DNA from: Riptortus pedestris
Taxonomy: Eukaryota > Arthropoda > Insecta > Hemiptera > Alydidae
Reading direction: 5' to 3'
Length of the DNA: 64,000 bases
Assembly: GCA_019009955.1 (NCBI GenBank)
Contig: CM032230.1
Coordinates: 104,033,501 to 104,097,500, forward strand
Shown: in pieces, positions 46,948-59,262 of the stretch
Position numbering within the stretch: position 1 is the stretch's first letter
Layout: every line of letters begins with the position of its first letter
Made by a program: the position numbers and the translations under genes
Notes under the pieces: model-generated
Told to the model about the DNA's origin: nothing
The model's input: the letters and a program-made list of their open reading frames with translations, nothing else
The model's database searches: none

Positions 46948-47715
46948 ATATATATGTATATACCTGTCTGTTACAGCTCTAGCCGTCGCAGTTTTTGTCG
47001 TTAAAAAACTCGATATTTATGCGGTACATGCAAAACTAAAGACCAAATTTGTTAACGGCTGAAATCGGACCAGGGGAGAGGAGGAGGTTTACAGGTGGAT
47101 AATTTTGAGAATTTGAAATATTTCCGTTATTATGAGTCGAATCGAAAAATGTTATAGAACCAATCTTATTCTAATCGTTCTATAACTATTCTTTATATAC
47201 GTATATTCTCTTGAATATTAACCGAGATATTTGGATTTTTTTAGTTTTGAGCCTTCAATAAACTCCCCTTCTTTGTCATTGCACGTTAATAATAAGTCAA
47301 TATATCATGAACAGTCTAATACCATATATTGGGTTCAATAAATCTTTTCTAGATGAGATACATGGAAATACATTATGATGACTCACCCATGTTTTGTTGT
47401 TGGGGTACTGAAATTAGAGGGATTTAATTTTTCTGGTTCATTATAAACTGAAGTAGGTACTAGATATAGTATATGTACAGTTTTCAATAAAATTAATATA
47501 TTATATTCAGATACGTAATTTTTTTTCTTTTTGAACATGAATATTTCTTTCTAATCAGCTCTGAGAAGTTGGCTGACCTGTTGTTTACAATTCAGACGCT
47601 TTCCCTTATGGAGGTTATCAAAATGTAAACTGACTGAAAGATTTATAATTTGTATTAGTTGCTGGATTTATCTATTGTGGGAAATCTTCATTTATGCAGC
47701 CCCTGCGTGATGTAC
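46773..47715 (+). mobile_element. HINE-A copy 18 with (CT)n core
   Basis: The 5' end is AACAGATTTCCCTTACAGG. The microsatellite is CT (about 46894-46944) followed by a few TA units. The core and long 3' variant end GTGGGAAATCTTCATTTATG, CAGCCCCTGCG and TGATGTAC. It is the only CT-type copy here. Confidence 0.8.
46894..46944. repeat. (CT)n microsatellite
   Basis: A run of about 25 CT units occupies the TA position of HINE-A. The open frame 46868-47062 is translated microsatellite. Confidence 0.95.
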
Positions 47716-48900
47716 TTTACAACTTTCTTGAATTTTTCGTAGGTTTTGTTGCTTATCAACAACTTGAACTAATGTAATATTAAGGCTATTTTTGGTGTTA
47801 ATTTTTGTAAATCCTGGAGTCTGAGCTTATTTAAAGCAGAATATCATGAAACGCTCCCAGTATATTCCATTTACAGAAAAAATTACATAACAACAATTGT
47901 GTGAAATACGGGATTAACACACAATCCACTCTCCTCTTCGACCTGTTTTTGGTCTCAAATGTCCTTGTCAAGCGTTTTGCATTTTATGTCTAATGCTATA
48001 GGGCCAGTAATTTTTATTTAGCCAATATTAAACTGGAAATTTAACGGTTTAATTCCAAAAATTTTATTTCACTATAAAACCCGAAAGTTCATTGTAGACA
48101 ACTGCCGCGGACGGTTTGTTTTAAATGCAAGTGCGAAATGATTTAAAAGTTATGCGACCTAAGCATTTCATAGCTTAATGTGAAAATCACGTGAGCAGGA
48201 GTTTCCATTCCAGTAAGAGAAAAGTGTGTAAAAGAACAATTGTATTTTCTCATTTTAGACTGTCGTAGGCAATAAGGTTTTGGATGGAGAATAAGTTTAT
48301 TTCTTTTTAGCGTTACATTTGACTACAACAATTGGAATCTTTAATTCGTTATATATGAGTCCAATAAAAAGTCATGCTTTTTTTTTAAAAAAAATGGCAA
48401 AATTAAAATAAAAATATAATTTTTCACTAATTGTTAAATCTTTTCTTCCCAACGCTCTTTCTTCCGTTTATATCCTAAAAATGATTTCAGGAAAAAAGAT
48501 TATTAAATATTAACAAATTACCTCTTGGTAAGGCTAAATTAAATTAAGGAGGTTTTTATTATGTGGACTCATTAGTGAGTATATAAGTGAATAAGAACAA
48601 TAATTTTATAAGGATTGTTAGAACTCTATATATCTAAGAGAATTATGATGTGTCTTAATGGTTGTGATATAAAAAAGAAATTTACCCTGTATGTTTTTAG
48701 CATTGTTAATGCCCAGGAGGACGAAACGTCTGCGATTTTAAAATAAGGAGAATAAATATAGCTGTTTGAGACCTAAAAATCCTTTCTTTTGTCCTGAAAT
48801 ACTCTAATTGGTCTCAGTAAGGATTAGATGCAATTACTAAAAATAATGTTTACTGAAGAAATATGATTTCATAAACAGATAATAAAATGCCACACATTAA
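47716..48900. other. AT-rich DNA with a CGAAAC stem-loop motif
   Basis: GCCCAGGAGGACGAAACGTC at about 48710 followed by GGAGAATAAATATAGCTGTT resembles 3' ends of Penelope-like elements, but no coding region or second copy is present. The rest is unassigned. Confidence 0.3.
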
Positions 48901-49750
48901 CAATTTTTTTTTTATAAATGGGATTTACAGAAATGTTAGATTTTCGAGGTATATTTGAATTCCTAGAATTAAGAAAATATTTAAATTATTTTTTTGGGAG
49001 ATATATATATATATTTTTAAAAAAAACACTTAACCAAAGGATAAATTTATTCACTTTAGGTTTGGGGCTTAGCTTGGCTTCACCGCTGTTGTATATGCTC
49101 TTACCCTCGAGTTTTACGTTATCACGTGCCTTGGTTGCTGTGCTAGCGCTAACAAGAGGAAAACAAACAGAAAAGCCCCAAACTTGAATTGAATTCTTGA
49201 TAAGGAGCCTTAAGCAACAAATTTATTCGTCTTTATTGATAAGTTTGAATGTAATTGATTCCAATTAGTAGTTCGTAAATTCTTGTATTTATAATCTGAA
49301 TTGTATAAATTAATTTATGAGTTTTGTCGACTTGGATACCACTTTATAGCCGACACTTATAAAGTATTATAATAATAATGGCATACTTTTTCCCCCTTTT
49401 TTTCTATATTCTCCTCTTGAAGGGCGCTCTTTAAAAATTTTAATTTATCAAAGCTGAATAGGGGTGAACATTTGTTAAGGGAAGGAGCCAGAGCTCTCAT
49501 TAGATTCGGCCAGTTATCACTTTTAATTGGTAGTACTTGGTCCTTAATCTCTCCTTTTCAAACACAAATTCTGCCTCAGTCCCTCGATCCCAGTTAGGGC
49601 TGCTATTTCAGCTTCCACTCAGACTTTCCGGTTTAGCCTCGTGGATTTAGGTCTTATGGTCACCAACTTAGTCATAACATTTATACAGACTTTATAATCG
49701 TGAGAATTAAAATTTTTACCAGCCATGACATTATTAGAAATCACAACCTT
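48901..49750. other. partly GC-richer non-repetitive DNA, possible regulatory block
   Basis: The frame 48918-49187 (89 codons) has a hydrophobic C-terminal half (LGLGLSLASPLLYMLLPSSF) but no recognised family. From 49420 to 49680 the sequence is GC-balanced and not repeated (GGAGCCAGAGCTCTCATTAG, GGTCACCAACTTAGTCATAA). A gene or a conserved element are both possible. Confidence 0.28.
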
Positions 49751-51495
49751 TTAACAAAAAAGAACACGTTTTAATGTACATGAACTTTCTGTTATATAAT
49801 AATAGATTATTTAATTAGGTTGAGTTAAATTATGATCTCTTCTTTATATTTTATTTTATTTTTTCTATGTAACCTGGATTTAAAAATGATGGTTTTTATT
49901 TTTTCAATTTTATTTCAGCTCCTTTATAATTTATAGGCATTTGTCAAAAGATTAGCTGTCCATAATTTTATTTGGAAGATCTATCTCTATCTAAAATTTT
50001 CTTGGTAGTAGTTTTTCAGATGAACCTTCGTAGAAAACGTACTTCCGCAATATTACCAGTAAAAATTACTTCACCATTAAGGTTTTTTTTTTCTTTTATG
50101 AATTATTCTTTATAAAATCATATTCAGTATGTCTTTCCTGACGATTATATTATAAATTTTGGATATTTCATAGCCAAATAGTTTTTTTTTTCTGAACATA
50201 TGCTTTTATCGCCTACAAAATATAAAATAAATAAAACTAGTATTTTTGTGGCTATTTGGTCATTGCTTCTATTTAATATAATGATTTTTTTTTCTAGGTA
50301 AGATCAAGAACTGAACTGTCTTTGGCCAATTATGAAGTGTGAAATCCTGAACAGTGTATGTATATAGGTACTATTATATTTTCTCTAAAGGAACGAAAAT
50401 ACTCGAATTACAGACTGGTGAAGTTATCATAATCAATAATTGATTAATTGGACCATTATAATAATAATGACACAACGTTCTTCTATTCTTTTTTTGATTT
50501 AACAATAGTTTACAGATTATGGAATTTCATTGGTCATCCTAAAGTTCAGGATAAAAGTTAGAACAATGTTGATAAATTACAACGTAGATGATGTCCAATG
50601 TTTCATATCATTAAGGGAGGAATTATTACAATCTGGTGATAATGGCACTATTAAACATCAGATGATCAGAAGCTAAGTGAAAGACGAAACCTTCTAGAAT
50701 CATTATATATTTTTTGTAAAACAAAACAAAAAAGTGAAGGGCGCACAACGTGCTGGGACGGAATTCTTTCGGGAAGGCAAAAAGTGTCCATTTTTAATTT
50801 TTAAAGTGTTGGATGATGAAGGTGATCACAAATATAAATCAATAAAAAATACCTCATTCCTTGAAATTAATTTAATCCAAGCGTCTGAGTGTCCCCGTCA
50901 TCAGTGGCAAAACACGAACAATTAAAACGGCACACAAACTTCATGTCTTCTATCACTCAGTTAAAGTTTTTTATATTCTTATTTATTATCACAAACTTAT
51001 GTTGTTATGTTTATAAATATATGTAAACTGTTGTTTTTATATTCTTGTATGGCATTTGAAAATGGGCATTTGGATACTCATTTTTATTGCTTCATTGTTT
51101 TATATTTCATTTTTATTCTTCTATGTGTGCATATTGCTAGGCTAGTAAATAGGTTTTTATGGCATTTTAATTGGTTGCTTTCTATGAAGGCGCTGATGCT
51201 CTTAAATCACTCTGTAGTTTTGATTAAATATTTGAGGCCTTTTTTTATTTTTTTATTTATTTCCTCTACATAGTAACCCTATGTGGAGGGATTTTATTTT
51301 TCTGCACATCCCATGCATATTTGCATTATATGTGCATTTTGTCAAAATTTTAACATTTTTTTATATAATAATATATATACATATTAAATGTAAATAAGAT
51401 TATAAAAATTAAACTTGATAAAATAAACAAAAAATATTAAATAGTACAATTAAATAACCAATAAAAATTACATAATATTAATTTTATATTATTTT
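49751..51495. other. AT-rich DNA, no gene recognised
   Basis: Plus frames at 50734-50925 and 51007-51273 have no recognised domain. The second is strongly hydrophobic because of T-richness. Confidence 0.4.
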
Positions 51496-51840
51496 TTCCT
51501 CTCTCAGCTTAAGGATATTGTAGGATATTTCTTTTAATAAATGTATGTGTTTTGAAAATAAAATATCAGGACTGATAGGCCATCCGGGAATAAAAGTCTT
51601 TAACTGTCTTCGTATGTTTTGAGTCAGTCTACATTCATAAATAAGGTGGGTGAATGTCTGTTCAGTGTAACTGTCGCATTTACAAGTATTTGAGTCAGTA
51701 AGTTTGAATCTGTATAAGTAAGAGTTTGTATTACCGTGTCCAGTTAGTATTTGTGTGAGATAAAATGTATGTTGGGATAGTGGGATATTGGTTTTTAAAA
51801 CTGGTATATATAATTTTATCGTGATCCTTTTGCTTATCCA
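51496..51840 (-). pseudogene. LINE ORF2 C-terminal fragment (R1/I-type, CCHC-like tail)
   Basis: On the minus strand an open frame without an ATG reads FYLTQILTGHGNTNSYLYRF, then KLTDSNTCKCDSYTEQTFTH and LIYECRLTQNIRRQLKTF. The TQ-LTGHG-YL-RF block followed by C-x-C-x7-T-x-H-x4-C and an R-L helix is typical of the region after reverse transcriptase/RNase H in R1- and I-type LINEs. The frame is broken by TAA upstream at about 51840, and no reverse transcriptase domain remains. It is a dead, 5'-truncated remnant. Confidence 0.75.
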
Positions 51841-53688
51841 TCCTTATCACTGGTCAGAAGGGTGTCCCGGCATGGGCATTGCTACGTTCCAAGTTGGCTG
51901 CAGTGTGCGAGGCCGCTCTTGTATGGAATGTGTTAATTACGCTTACAAACAATTCATACGAGCTAAGTACATATTTGCGTGCTGTTGAGCATTAACCAAA
52001 ACCTCCACCTTCTACTACTGTACAGGACTATATGCTTTAACGTTTAACTACTCGAAAAAGATATCATTGTGTGGGATTCATTTATGAGGGCATAAGAACA
52101 TTGAAGACACTTTTTCTTTTAGAATGCTTTTGCTACATGAGAAATAACTTTTTATGAGGCATTTTATTCTTTTGAGGCATTCATTTCTTTTGAGGCAAAG
52201 TATTTATCTTTCCTTTTTTTTTAAGTATTACTTTAAAACAGCATTTACAAAATGTCTGTAAAGAAATATGCCAGAATAAAGTAGGAGCTACTTGTGGAAA
52301 GGGAACATAGAGGTCGGTAGTTGTGACCATAGAAGAGAAACAAGGTTTATTTATCGGTTCAGAGAGGTATTAGCGGCCACCATTCAGCAGGTCGTAGAAT
52401 TCTCCAACACCCCTATCGATACAACCCCCAACCCTTTCATTCTCATTCATTAACTCGAATCTACTCCCCATTTTAACCACATAGTATCTATTCCACCGTT
52501 TTATTATTCTGTTATGTTTCAACTTTAAGTGCCAATATAATATTAATCAAATCAAATGGGTGGGGGTGGGCCGGCTCTATGGAAACAGCCAAAGAGAAAC
52601 GAAGCGTACTTCATGACCGGGACAATTTATGTGACATCACTGGCAATTAATTAATGTAAAATTCATTTCCTAACTCGTGACGTACTATTTACTTAGTCCC
52701 ATGATTGTGAAACTGTAATAAATAATAAAGAAAATGTTTCCATCATACCAAAATTGACTAAATCCCGAATTATTTATTTTCATTCATTGCTATAAGTTGA
52801 TATGGGCACAGCATGACTTCCTTGGTAAACCTGAATTTACAAAACGTTTTGCTGCATTTCATTTAAAATTATTTAATTCAGAAATATATATATATAAGAT
52901 GTCTCTCCGATGACATTTGAACTAGCCAAAAATTGTCATTTAACATAATTCACTGATCTTTTTATGAGAAACAAAGACATTTATATATAAATCTTTAGTA
53001 TCTCTAATAAGTTCGTTAAATTATATAATGAGGGACTATGAAATATCAACATTCTGGAGCTATACAATTTGAGTTTTGACCATATTCATACAGAAACTAC
53101 GAGAGACTATGGATTCAGGGACGGTCAAAACAGATAAATCCATTGAAAACAGAAAACCGAAAATGTTTCCTGACAACACCTCCTTTACTCGATTCTAGAA
53201 AGTAGAAAGTAATAGAAAATATAGTTACTTAAAAAACTCCTTAAGAGTTTGTTTGAAATATATACATATATATGTATAAATATTAACTACAGGATATTAG
53301 TTAACCACATTTATTACTCATTTTTTGCTCATTTCTTTTCATGTTTTGTGTTGTTTCTCATTATCATTTAATCAAATTGCTGTTTCATCAAACAAAGCTT
53401 GGTTTTAAATGTTTTCTCGTTCCTTTCTACCATTATTGCATTGTAAAAAGGTTAACTTCCATTTTATTTCCACCATACTGTTATGCAGAGTTTTTTCCTT
53501 ATTGTTGCTTCGAAGATGTATAATATAGGTGTCCGAATCCGCTAACATCCAAGACATACTCCTGTATTTGATCGATTGTGTACTTTTTATAGCCGATACA
53601 TGACTGCCCTGTGTATAAATACATTAAGTTTTTGAAATGTCGACGTATTGTCGTATATTTCAGGAAACTTATAAATACACTTATTTTA
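51841..53688. other. non-repetitive DNA, no gene recognised
   Basis: The frame 51788-51988 lies antisense to and just beyond the LINE fragment. It has six Cys in its C-terminal half, but I recognise no family. From 52260 to 52640 the sequence is GC-richer. The frame 53341-53523 has no recognised domain. Confidence 0.35.
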
Positions 53689-53771
53689 TTATTATTATTA
53701 TTTATTATCGTCCACTTTTTGCAACTGAGGCTAATTGGGACGGGTTATCTACAGGTTACCACCCTTTTCTA
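53689..53771 (-). mobile_element. SINE 3'-half fragment
   Basis: In minus orientation: GGTAACCTGTAGATAACCCG, TCCCAATTAGCC, CAAAAAGTGGACG and an (AAT)n tail. Confidence 0.75.
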
Positions 53772-54160
53772 CTTTTTGTTAACTTTCTACGAACAATCAT
53801 TCTTAAAGTGTATAATTACCTCTGAAGTCGTAACAATTCATTAGTAACTGCTAGTCACGTATTTCTAACTCATGAGAATGCTCTTCTGGGGACAAGGGCG
53901 ATTGCTTCAGACCTTAAATAGTTCATTGAATGAAATCAATTGCTGTTAAGTCGTGCAAACAGGAGTGCTCTCATCACAGCTTTATGTGGTTACGGGGGGG
54001 GGGGGGGTAACTGCCGATTTGCGAGGGGTGAGCACATTGCCTCCTGCAGGGTGGAGTAAACTATTGCCTTATAGCTGATTTCCCTTAGGGAAAATCACTA
54101 AACATCCTCTAATTGTGAATGTGGTATAGTGAAGAAGGAAAAGGAAAGGATGAAATAAAG
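53772..54160. other. spacer with G-run and HINE-A palindrome fragment
   Basis: A G-run lies at 53995-54007. AGCTGATTTCCCTTAGGGAA at about 54072-54098 is an isolated HINE-A 5' palindrome. Confidence 0.45.
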
Positions 54161-54711
54161 GTCCGTCACGCAGAGGCGGCGTAAACTAAGCAGATTTCCC
54201 ACGTGAAGTTTTACAATAGAGAAATCTCCGTACGAAAGCCGAGCAGTTAAGGAAAGGCCGAACTAGCTTTTGGCGGGAAACTCACTCTTGCATTACCCGC
54301 CCACATTTAATAAAAATTCAAATATCTTAGTTAATATTCAAGATAGAGAATAAATGTATAGAGATATATTTATAGTAAATTTAATTTGCAATAAGATTGG
54401 TTCTATACAGTTTTTTGATCCGACGTATGGTAACGGAGATATTTCGAATTTTCGAAAATCCCCCCTCTAACCCCCCACATTAACGAACTTGATCTGTCTT
54501 TTTCCATAAAACGTTTAAATATCGAGTTTGGTAACGATCAAAAAAAAATTGCGACCGCTAGAGCGTTAACAGACAAATAAATATATATATAATTTAGGGT
54601 GGACAACATTTTCGTCACCTCCTGGGTAGGATCAATGGACATTTGAAGAAATTTTTGGAAAATCGCGTCATGAGTACGACCTCAATAGCTGATTTCCCTC
54701 AAGGGAAATCT
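54161..54711 (-). mobile_element. HINE-A copy 19, full length, minimal TA
   Basis: In minus orientation it runs from GTCCGTCACGCAGAGGCGGC through the ACTAGCTTTTGGCGGG block, core and a very short TA run (about 54580-54592) to the conserved block and the GGGAAATC end. The 3' hairpin loop is altered. Confidence 0.82.
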
Positions 54712-55740
54712 AAAAGGTATTCCATAGGAGCTTTCATGATTTAAAATAGCCCCGCTTCTTATGAAAGCAAACTAAAGACTGAAATTATTTTATTCTTAAT
54801 TAAACTTCATTGCTTTTAAACACGTTTTTTCTTTCGGAGTTCTAAATATTACTTGTTGCACATTCTTTAGCTTGGAAGAGATAGATCTATTCTCTCGGCC
54901 CATTAAGAACGAAGCAAAGCATGAATTTTCACATTATGATAGGTATAAGTTTTATTAGACCGTAAATTGATTGTGTAATAATTAAACAAATCTTCATGAG
55001 TCTGAGACACTTTGGAAAAATCCATAACGCAGTTTCTTTATAACCTAAGCAAATTTTCCTCTGAAACTCTTAAAATAAAAATCATCTTTTATGCTATTCG
55101 ATAGTTGAATTAACGCACAGATCTCATTTCGTTTTTAACTATATTTCTTCTAATATTAAGGAGTCTCTGATAACGATGCTTGTCATCTATCTACTCTGCT
55201 GAGTCATGTGATTCGAGCCATGAAGCGTTGGTTTTAATCCACATGATGATAAACCCGGAGACGATGTATGACCTAATCAAGATCACATTAAATTTAAATT
55301 GTACCATTAGCAACCGCAACCAAGGGGTGAAGTTATTCCACAGTTCATTTTCTACGGAATAACAATTTGTGGGAGCACTACGTTACAGGCTCCGGCTAAA
55401 TGCTTCTTCATATTTTTATTTTGAATTATTTATTGCACTTGTGAATGTATTGTTCATACATTTTAGACATTCTGTGACTCATTAAAACAAATATGTGGCT
55501 TGGAGACAACCATTATCTGTCTCGAATGAAGTTTAAATTACTGTGTGGACTTGAAACTTATCTACTTCCATGAGATAGTACTAAACTGCCAGACCACTGT
55601 CCACTCTCGAATTGTGCTTCAAACTATTCAATAATTGAACTCTCTAAGTCGTTAGTATCAAATTCTCTACTCCATTAATTTCAGCATTGATTTCACCCAT
55701 TTTTTCTTGGTTCTATTGGATTATCAGTAGATTTATTTTA
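54712..55740. other. AT-rich DNA, no gene recognised
   Basis: The frame 55180-55362 has no recognised domain. Confidence 0.45.
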
Positions 55741-55850
55741 CCCATTTACGATGGTCACCAATCACTAAATGAATTCCCTTTGGCCGCAAGGAATCGAGCC
55801 CCCAGCTCAATGTTTTTTTTTTAATGTATTCAAAACGACACTTCACAATA
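55741..55850 (-). mobile_element. possible diverged SINE fragment
   Basis: On the minus strand GGGGGCTCGATTCCTTGCGG and AAAGGGAATTCATTTAGTGA resemble the SINE box B and body (GAGTTCGATTC, AAAGGAAATTATTTAGTGAC). Confidence 0.4.
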
Positions 55851-56343
55851 CATGGCTAACCTGAGTTCCACCAGGTGGAATAAATAGGACACTATTTTTC
55901 TTAGGAAATACAAACTTATAACTAAAATATTTTATTTTATTAAATGCTTTTGGCAACTTTTAAATCCATTTCGAAGGTCAATTAGAAAGAAAATTATTTA
56001 CTCAAAAAAAATAATTATATAAATAAAAAAAATAATTATTTTAGCAGAATTTTATAACCCTTAGTTATATTTTTCCGTATTTAACTGTTTTATAAATGTG
56101 AAAATATATCACGAAAATTTAGATTCTCTTAGGTTACGTCATCTTAAGAACGGTTCATATTTTAAATACTGAATGATGCAAATTTACTGGAATCATTGAA
56201 TGAGGAGATGCCTAAAACAGCCTGATATATTTCGAGATATTATTCAATTTGTATTATGACATCCCATGGATGTAGATAATGACTGCCGACATAAATTCTG
56301 CGCATCCAGGTGCAGTTGTATTTTTGCAGTATATAAGATAAAA
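55851..56343. other. AT-rich DNA, nothing recognised
   Basis: An A/T-rich stretch lies near 55980-56045. No ORF was seen. Confidence 0.45.
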
Positions 56344-57410
56344 GCGGTTGTACTCATGTCGCGATTTTCGAAACATTTTCTCAAATGTCCAACGATCCTA
56401 CCTAGGAGATAACGAAAATGAGGTCCGTTCAAAATCTATTTTAGTTGTCTTAGTTTTTACTTTTAGTAAACTCGCACTCATTCATGACAGAATAGCAATA
56501 TGCTATCATGAACCACTGTATTCTAAGCTTAAATACCAAATATCATTTTCAGTAATTGTTTTTCTTTCCGGTTTGAGCTTGGCAGACCTGTTTGTTTAAA
56601 TTTCAGACGCTCCCCTTCGGGAGGTTCTTTATTATGGTTTGTATGTATTCACTTACTATTCACGGGCGTGTTTTGTTACCAGTATGTAGATTTATCTATT
56701 GTTAAACTTCAGGAGGGAAATCTGCTTAGTTCACGCAGCCGCTTGCGCGACGGACTTCTTTGTTTCGAAAATGATTTTTTGATCTATACCATACTCTACA
56801 TTTAACCGTTTCACTAATGATCCATGTTTGTTAATGGCTGAAATCGGACTTGGAATATTTAGGTCTTAGAGAGGTCATTGGAAAATTCAACATATCTTCG
56901 TTATAATGAGTCTGATCGTAAAATGTTATAACACCAATCTTGTTTAACTATTGATATTCCACCATTGATATGTATTTTTTCGTAACTCAAGTATTAAACG
57001 AATCATTTGTTGTCATACCTATCGGTGGAGACAGTCGTCACTGGCTAATCTTTGAGTACCGCTGGCAAGCGCTTTCGATGCGATGGCATGATCTTCTACC
57101 CTGACATAGTTGTACTCCTTGAAGATGATGCCACCGCATCGAAAGCGCTTGCCAGCGGTACTCAACATCAGCCAGTGATAACGGTCTCCACCGAGAGGTA
57201 TGACAATAGTATCATTTATATTGGCGGTTCTAACCCTTTAATTGAATTATTTGTATTTACTTGTTTTCAGCTGTAGCTCCTCTCCCTCCCCTACTACTCA
57301 TCAGATTTTGTTAATTAGAAATACAAAATATGTGGTGTGATGATATTACAAGTGCCTTATACCAGCAAGTGGGAAATCTGCTCAACATACGAAGCACCTG
57401 CGTGATGGAT
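56344..57410 (+). mobile_element. HINE-A copy 20, two-core variant, no microsatellite, foldback insert
   Basis: The conserved block begins at CGGTTGTACTCATGTCGCG. It runs into a long-3' variant with a complete internal 3' end (GGGAAATCTGCT, CGCAGCCGCTTGCGCGACGGAC at about 56756), followed without a gap by the diverged second core and a second 3' end (GGGAAATCTGCTCAACATAC, CACCTGCGTGATGGAT). It therefore looks like two elements fused head to tail. Confidence 0.75.
57008..57209. mobile_element. foldback element M2, arms of about 88 bp
   Basis: TACCGCTGGCAAGCGCTTTC and its complement GAAAGCGCTTGCCAGCGGTA are exact, and pairing extends outward to TTGTCATACC-TCGGTGGAGAC. The central loop is about 25 bp. 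The open frame 57052-57276 is hairpin sequence. It lies inside the second core of HINE-A copy 20. Confidence 0.82.
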
Positions 57411-57699
57411 TTTTATTTTACCTTTTAGAAGAGGCAATGGATGCAACATATGTCGACGAATGCAAAAAGAAATATTTCAACAGAAGAGAACCAGTCCCAT
57501 CAATACGCTCGTTAGGTTTTATAAATTCCAGTATCAATTCTATTAAATCGTTGTACCTCCATTTTAATATTCGGTTTTATATATATATATATATATATAT
57601 TATTTATTTCCCATCTTCAATTTTCTTTCAGTCTGCTCTCTACTGGCTTATTTAGTTTTTTATTACTTTTTTTTTTAATTGTATCTGGTTTTATTAAGT
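57411..57699. other. AT-rich spacer with short TA tract
   Basis: The frame 57437-57655 includes the TA tract at about 57578-57602 and has no recognised domain. Confidence 0.4.
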
Positions 57700-57877
57700 G
57701 GTTATGTTGGTTAGGGTAGCATCGTGGGTTCGATTCCTGCCTGAGAAATGGGAATTTATTTTGTGATTACCGCTTTAATTGAAATTCTTAGTCTTAATGA
57801 GGCTAAAAAGGGAGATAATTATTGATGAAACGTCCATTAGCCGTAGTAGCACGACGTTAATATAATATTAAATGAAT
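57700..57877 (+). mobile_element. SINE, second subfamily
   Basis: GGTTAGGGTAGCATCGTGGG, box B GGTTCGATTCCTGCC, GGGAATTTATTTTGTGATTA, TTAGCCGTAGTAGCACGACG and TTAATATAATA show the same order of parts as the main SINE with many differences. It shares the CATAGTAGCA-type tail with the copy at 59060. Confidence 0.65.
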
Positions 57878-57917
57878 TCATTTTTCTTAGATTGATGCTC
57901 ATTATTTTAAATTCCTT

Positions 57918-58138
57918 ATTACAAATGTCTTAATCTCACATGGTAAACCTAGAGGGGCGAATTCGATTCTCGCCTGGGCAAAGGAAATTATTTAATGACG
58001 AAATTCATTAAATAACATCCTAAGTCTCACCCTTGCTAGAAAAAGGGTGGTGATCTGTAGATAACCCTTCCCAATTAGCCTTAGTTGCAAAAAGTGGACG
58101 TTAATAAATAATAATAAACAAAACTAATATTACAAATG
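57918..58138 (+). mobile_element. tRNA-derived SINE copy 6, 10-bp target duplication
   Basis: ATTACAAATG occurs at 57918-57927 and 58129-58138. The insert has CACATGGTAAACCTAGAGGG, box B (GATTCTCGCCTGGGC), body, AAAGTGGACG and an AATAAT tail. The head is 5'-truncated by about 25 bp compared with 24786. Confidence 0.85.
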
Positions 58139-58666
58139 CGTTCGCATAAAAAAATGTTTTTTTTATCTAAACATATATTTATAAAGAATGCATGCTAGTA
58201 TTTGCTCTGTCATATCTTCGAATGATAGTTTACGCCAGATGTCATAGGAGACAGAAGGAAAGTCGAAATATATCGCAGGTATATGACAATATTTCTGATT
58301 ATACATGAAATTGAATGCGCGTTGAGAAAACGAATGCGGAGCTACTGGAAAACCGATATAACACTGCCTTCCATAATCGATGATACTTGATCTCCTGATT
58401 TAAATATGCAAATATAGTGGAGTGCCGATTTTGCATATCAGGGACCAGTAACTCCGAGTGGTTTTGCCTAGGTGTCAAGCACGGGACTATACCCACGGGC
58501 GAAGAAATAGAAACTGTTAACCAGGTTCGCCAGGTACCCCTCTTATCACTTGATAAGACACTGAATTTATCAGTAAATCTTATTATTTTCTAAACCCTTC
58601 CTAGTTCTTAAATCAGAAGAGAATTTATTCACAATGTTGTTGTTTTTTTGGTACCTAACTTATATT
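58139..58666. other. non-repetitive DNA, no gene recognised
   Basis: The minus frame 58299-58496 has no recognised domain. Confidence 0.45.
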
Positions 58667-58737
58667 TTAGCAGAAGGGATATCAGTTATTCCGCGATTTT
58701 CGAAAAATTTCAAAATATGTATAAATAAGTATATATA

Positions 58738-59055
58738 TACTAGTGGACCCGACAGACATTGTCCTGCATGATATTTCAAGCGATTAGGATATTAAAGTTA
58801 ATAATATTATGTTTAAAACAAAAGCTACTTTACTTTTCTCTCGTTTATACTTTGTTATATTACAAAAGTGAATATAACAAAAGTTACTCTAAATAACAAA
58901 ATAAACAACTTTTATCATTTGCATATTTGCCGAAAAACCAATAGGAAACGAAATATCGCTATTTTTAATTTTAGGCCTCCCTTACGACCCCCACTCCTGC
59001 TCTATCTGCCGGGCTGATTTGTGACGCTAACCTATCTGGGGCGTCACCCAAACGC
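58738..59055. mobile_element. family B-like element, subfamily with GTGGACCCGACAGAC end
   Basis: CTAGTGGACCCGACAGACAT, then TCCTGCATGATATTTCAAGC, then a partial internal unit and GCGTCACCCAAACGC. These ends are shared with 42734-43375. It sits directly after a TA run. Confidence 0.6.
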
Positions 59056-59262
59056 TTACAACCTGTATGTATTATAAACTAGAGTGGCGGGTTCGATTCC
59101 CGTCCTGGACAGTAGAAATTTATTTAATGACGGACTCATTAAATAGAGTCCTTATAGGCCCACCCTGGCTAGAAATGGGTGGTAACCTGTAGGTAACCCG
59201 TCCCGATTAGCCATAGTAGCATGAAGTGGACGTAAATAATAATAAACAAACAAACAAATATG
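59056..59262 (+). mobile_element. tRNA-derived SINE copy 7
   Basis: AACTAGAGTGGCGGGTTCGA (box B), TTTAATGACGGACTCATTAA, CCACCCTGGCTAGAAATGGG, TAGCATGAAGTGGACG and an AATAATAAACAAACAAA tail. No clear target duplication was found. Confidence 0.8.

Noticed and set aside
48700..48740. Hammerhead ribozyme at GGACGAAACGTC
   Set aside because: The conserved CTGANGA half of the core is missing upstream.
57052..57276. 75-codon open frame
   Set aside because: It runs through both arms of a foldback hairpin, so both halves are reverse complements of each other.
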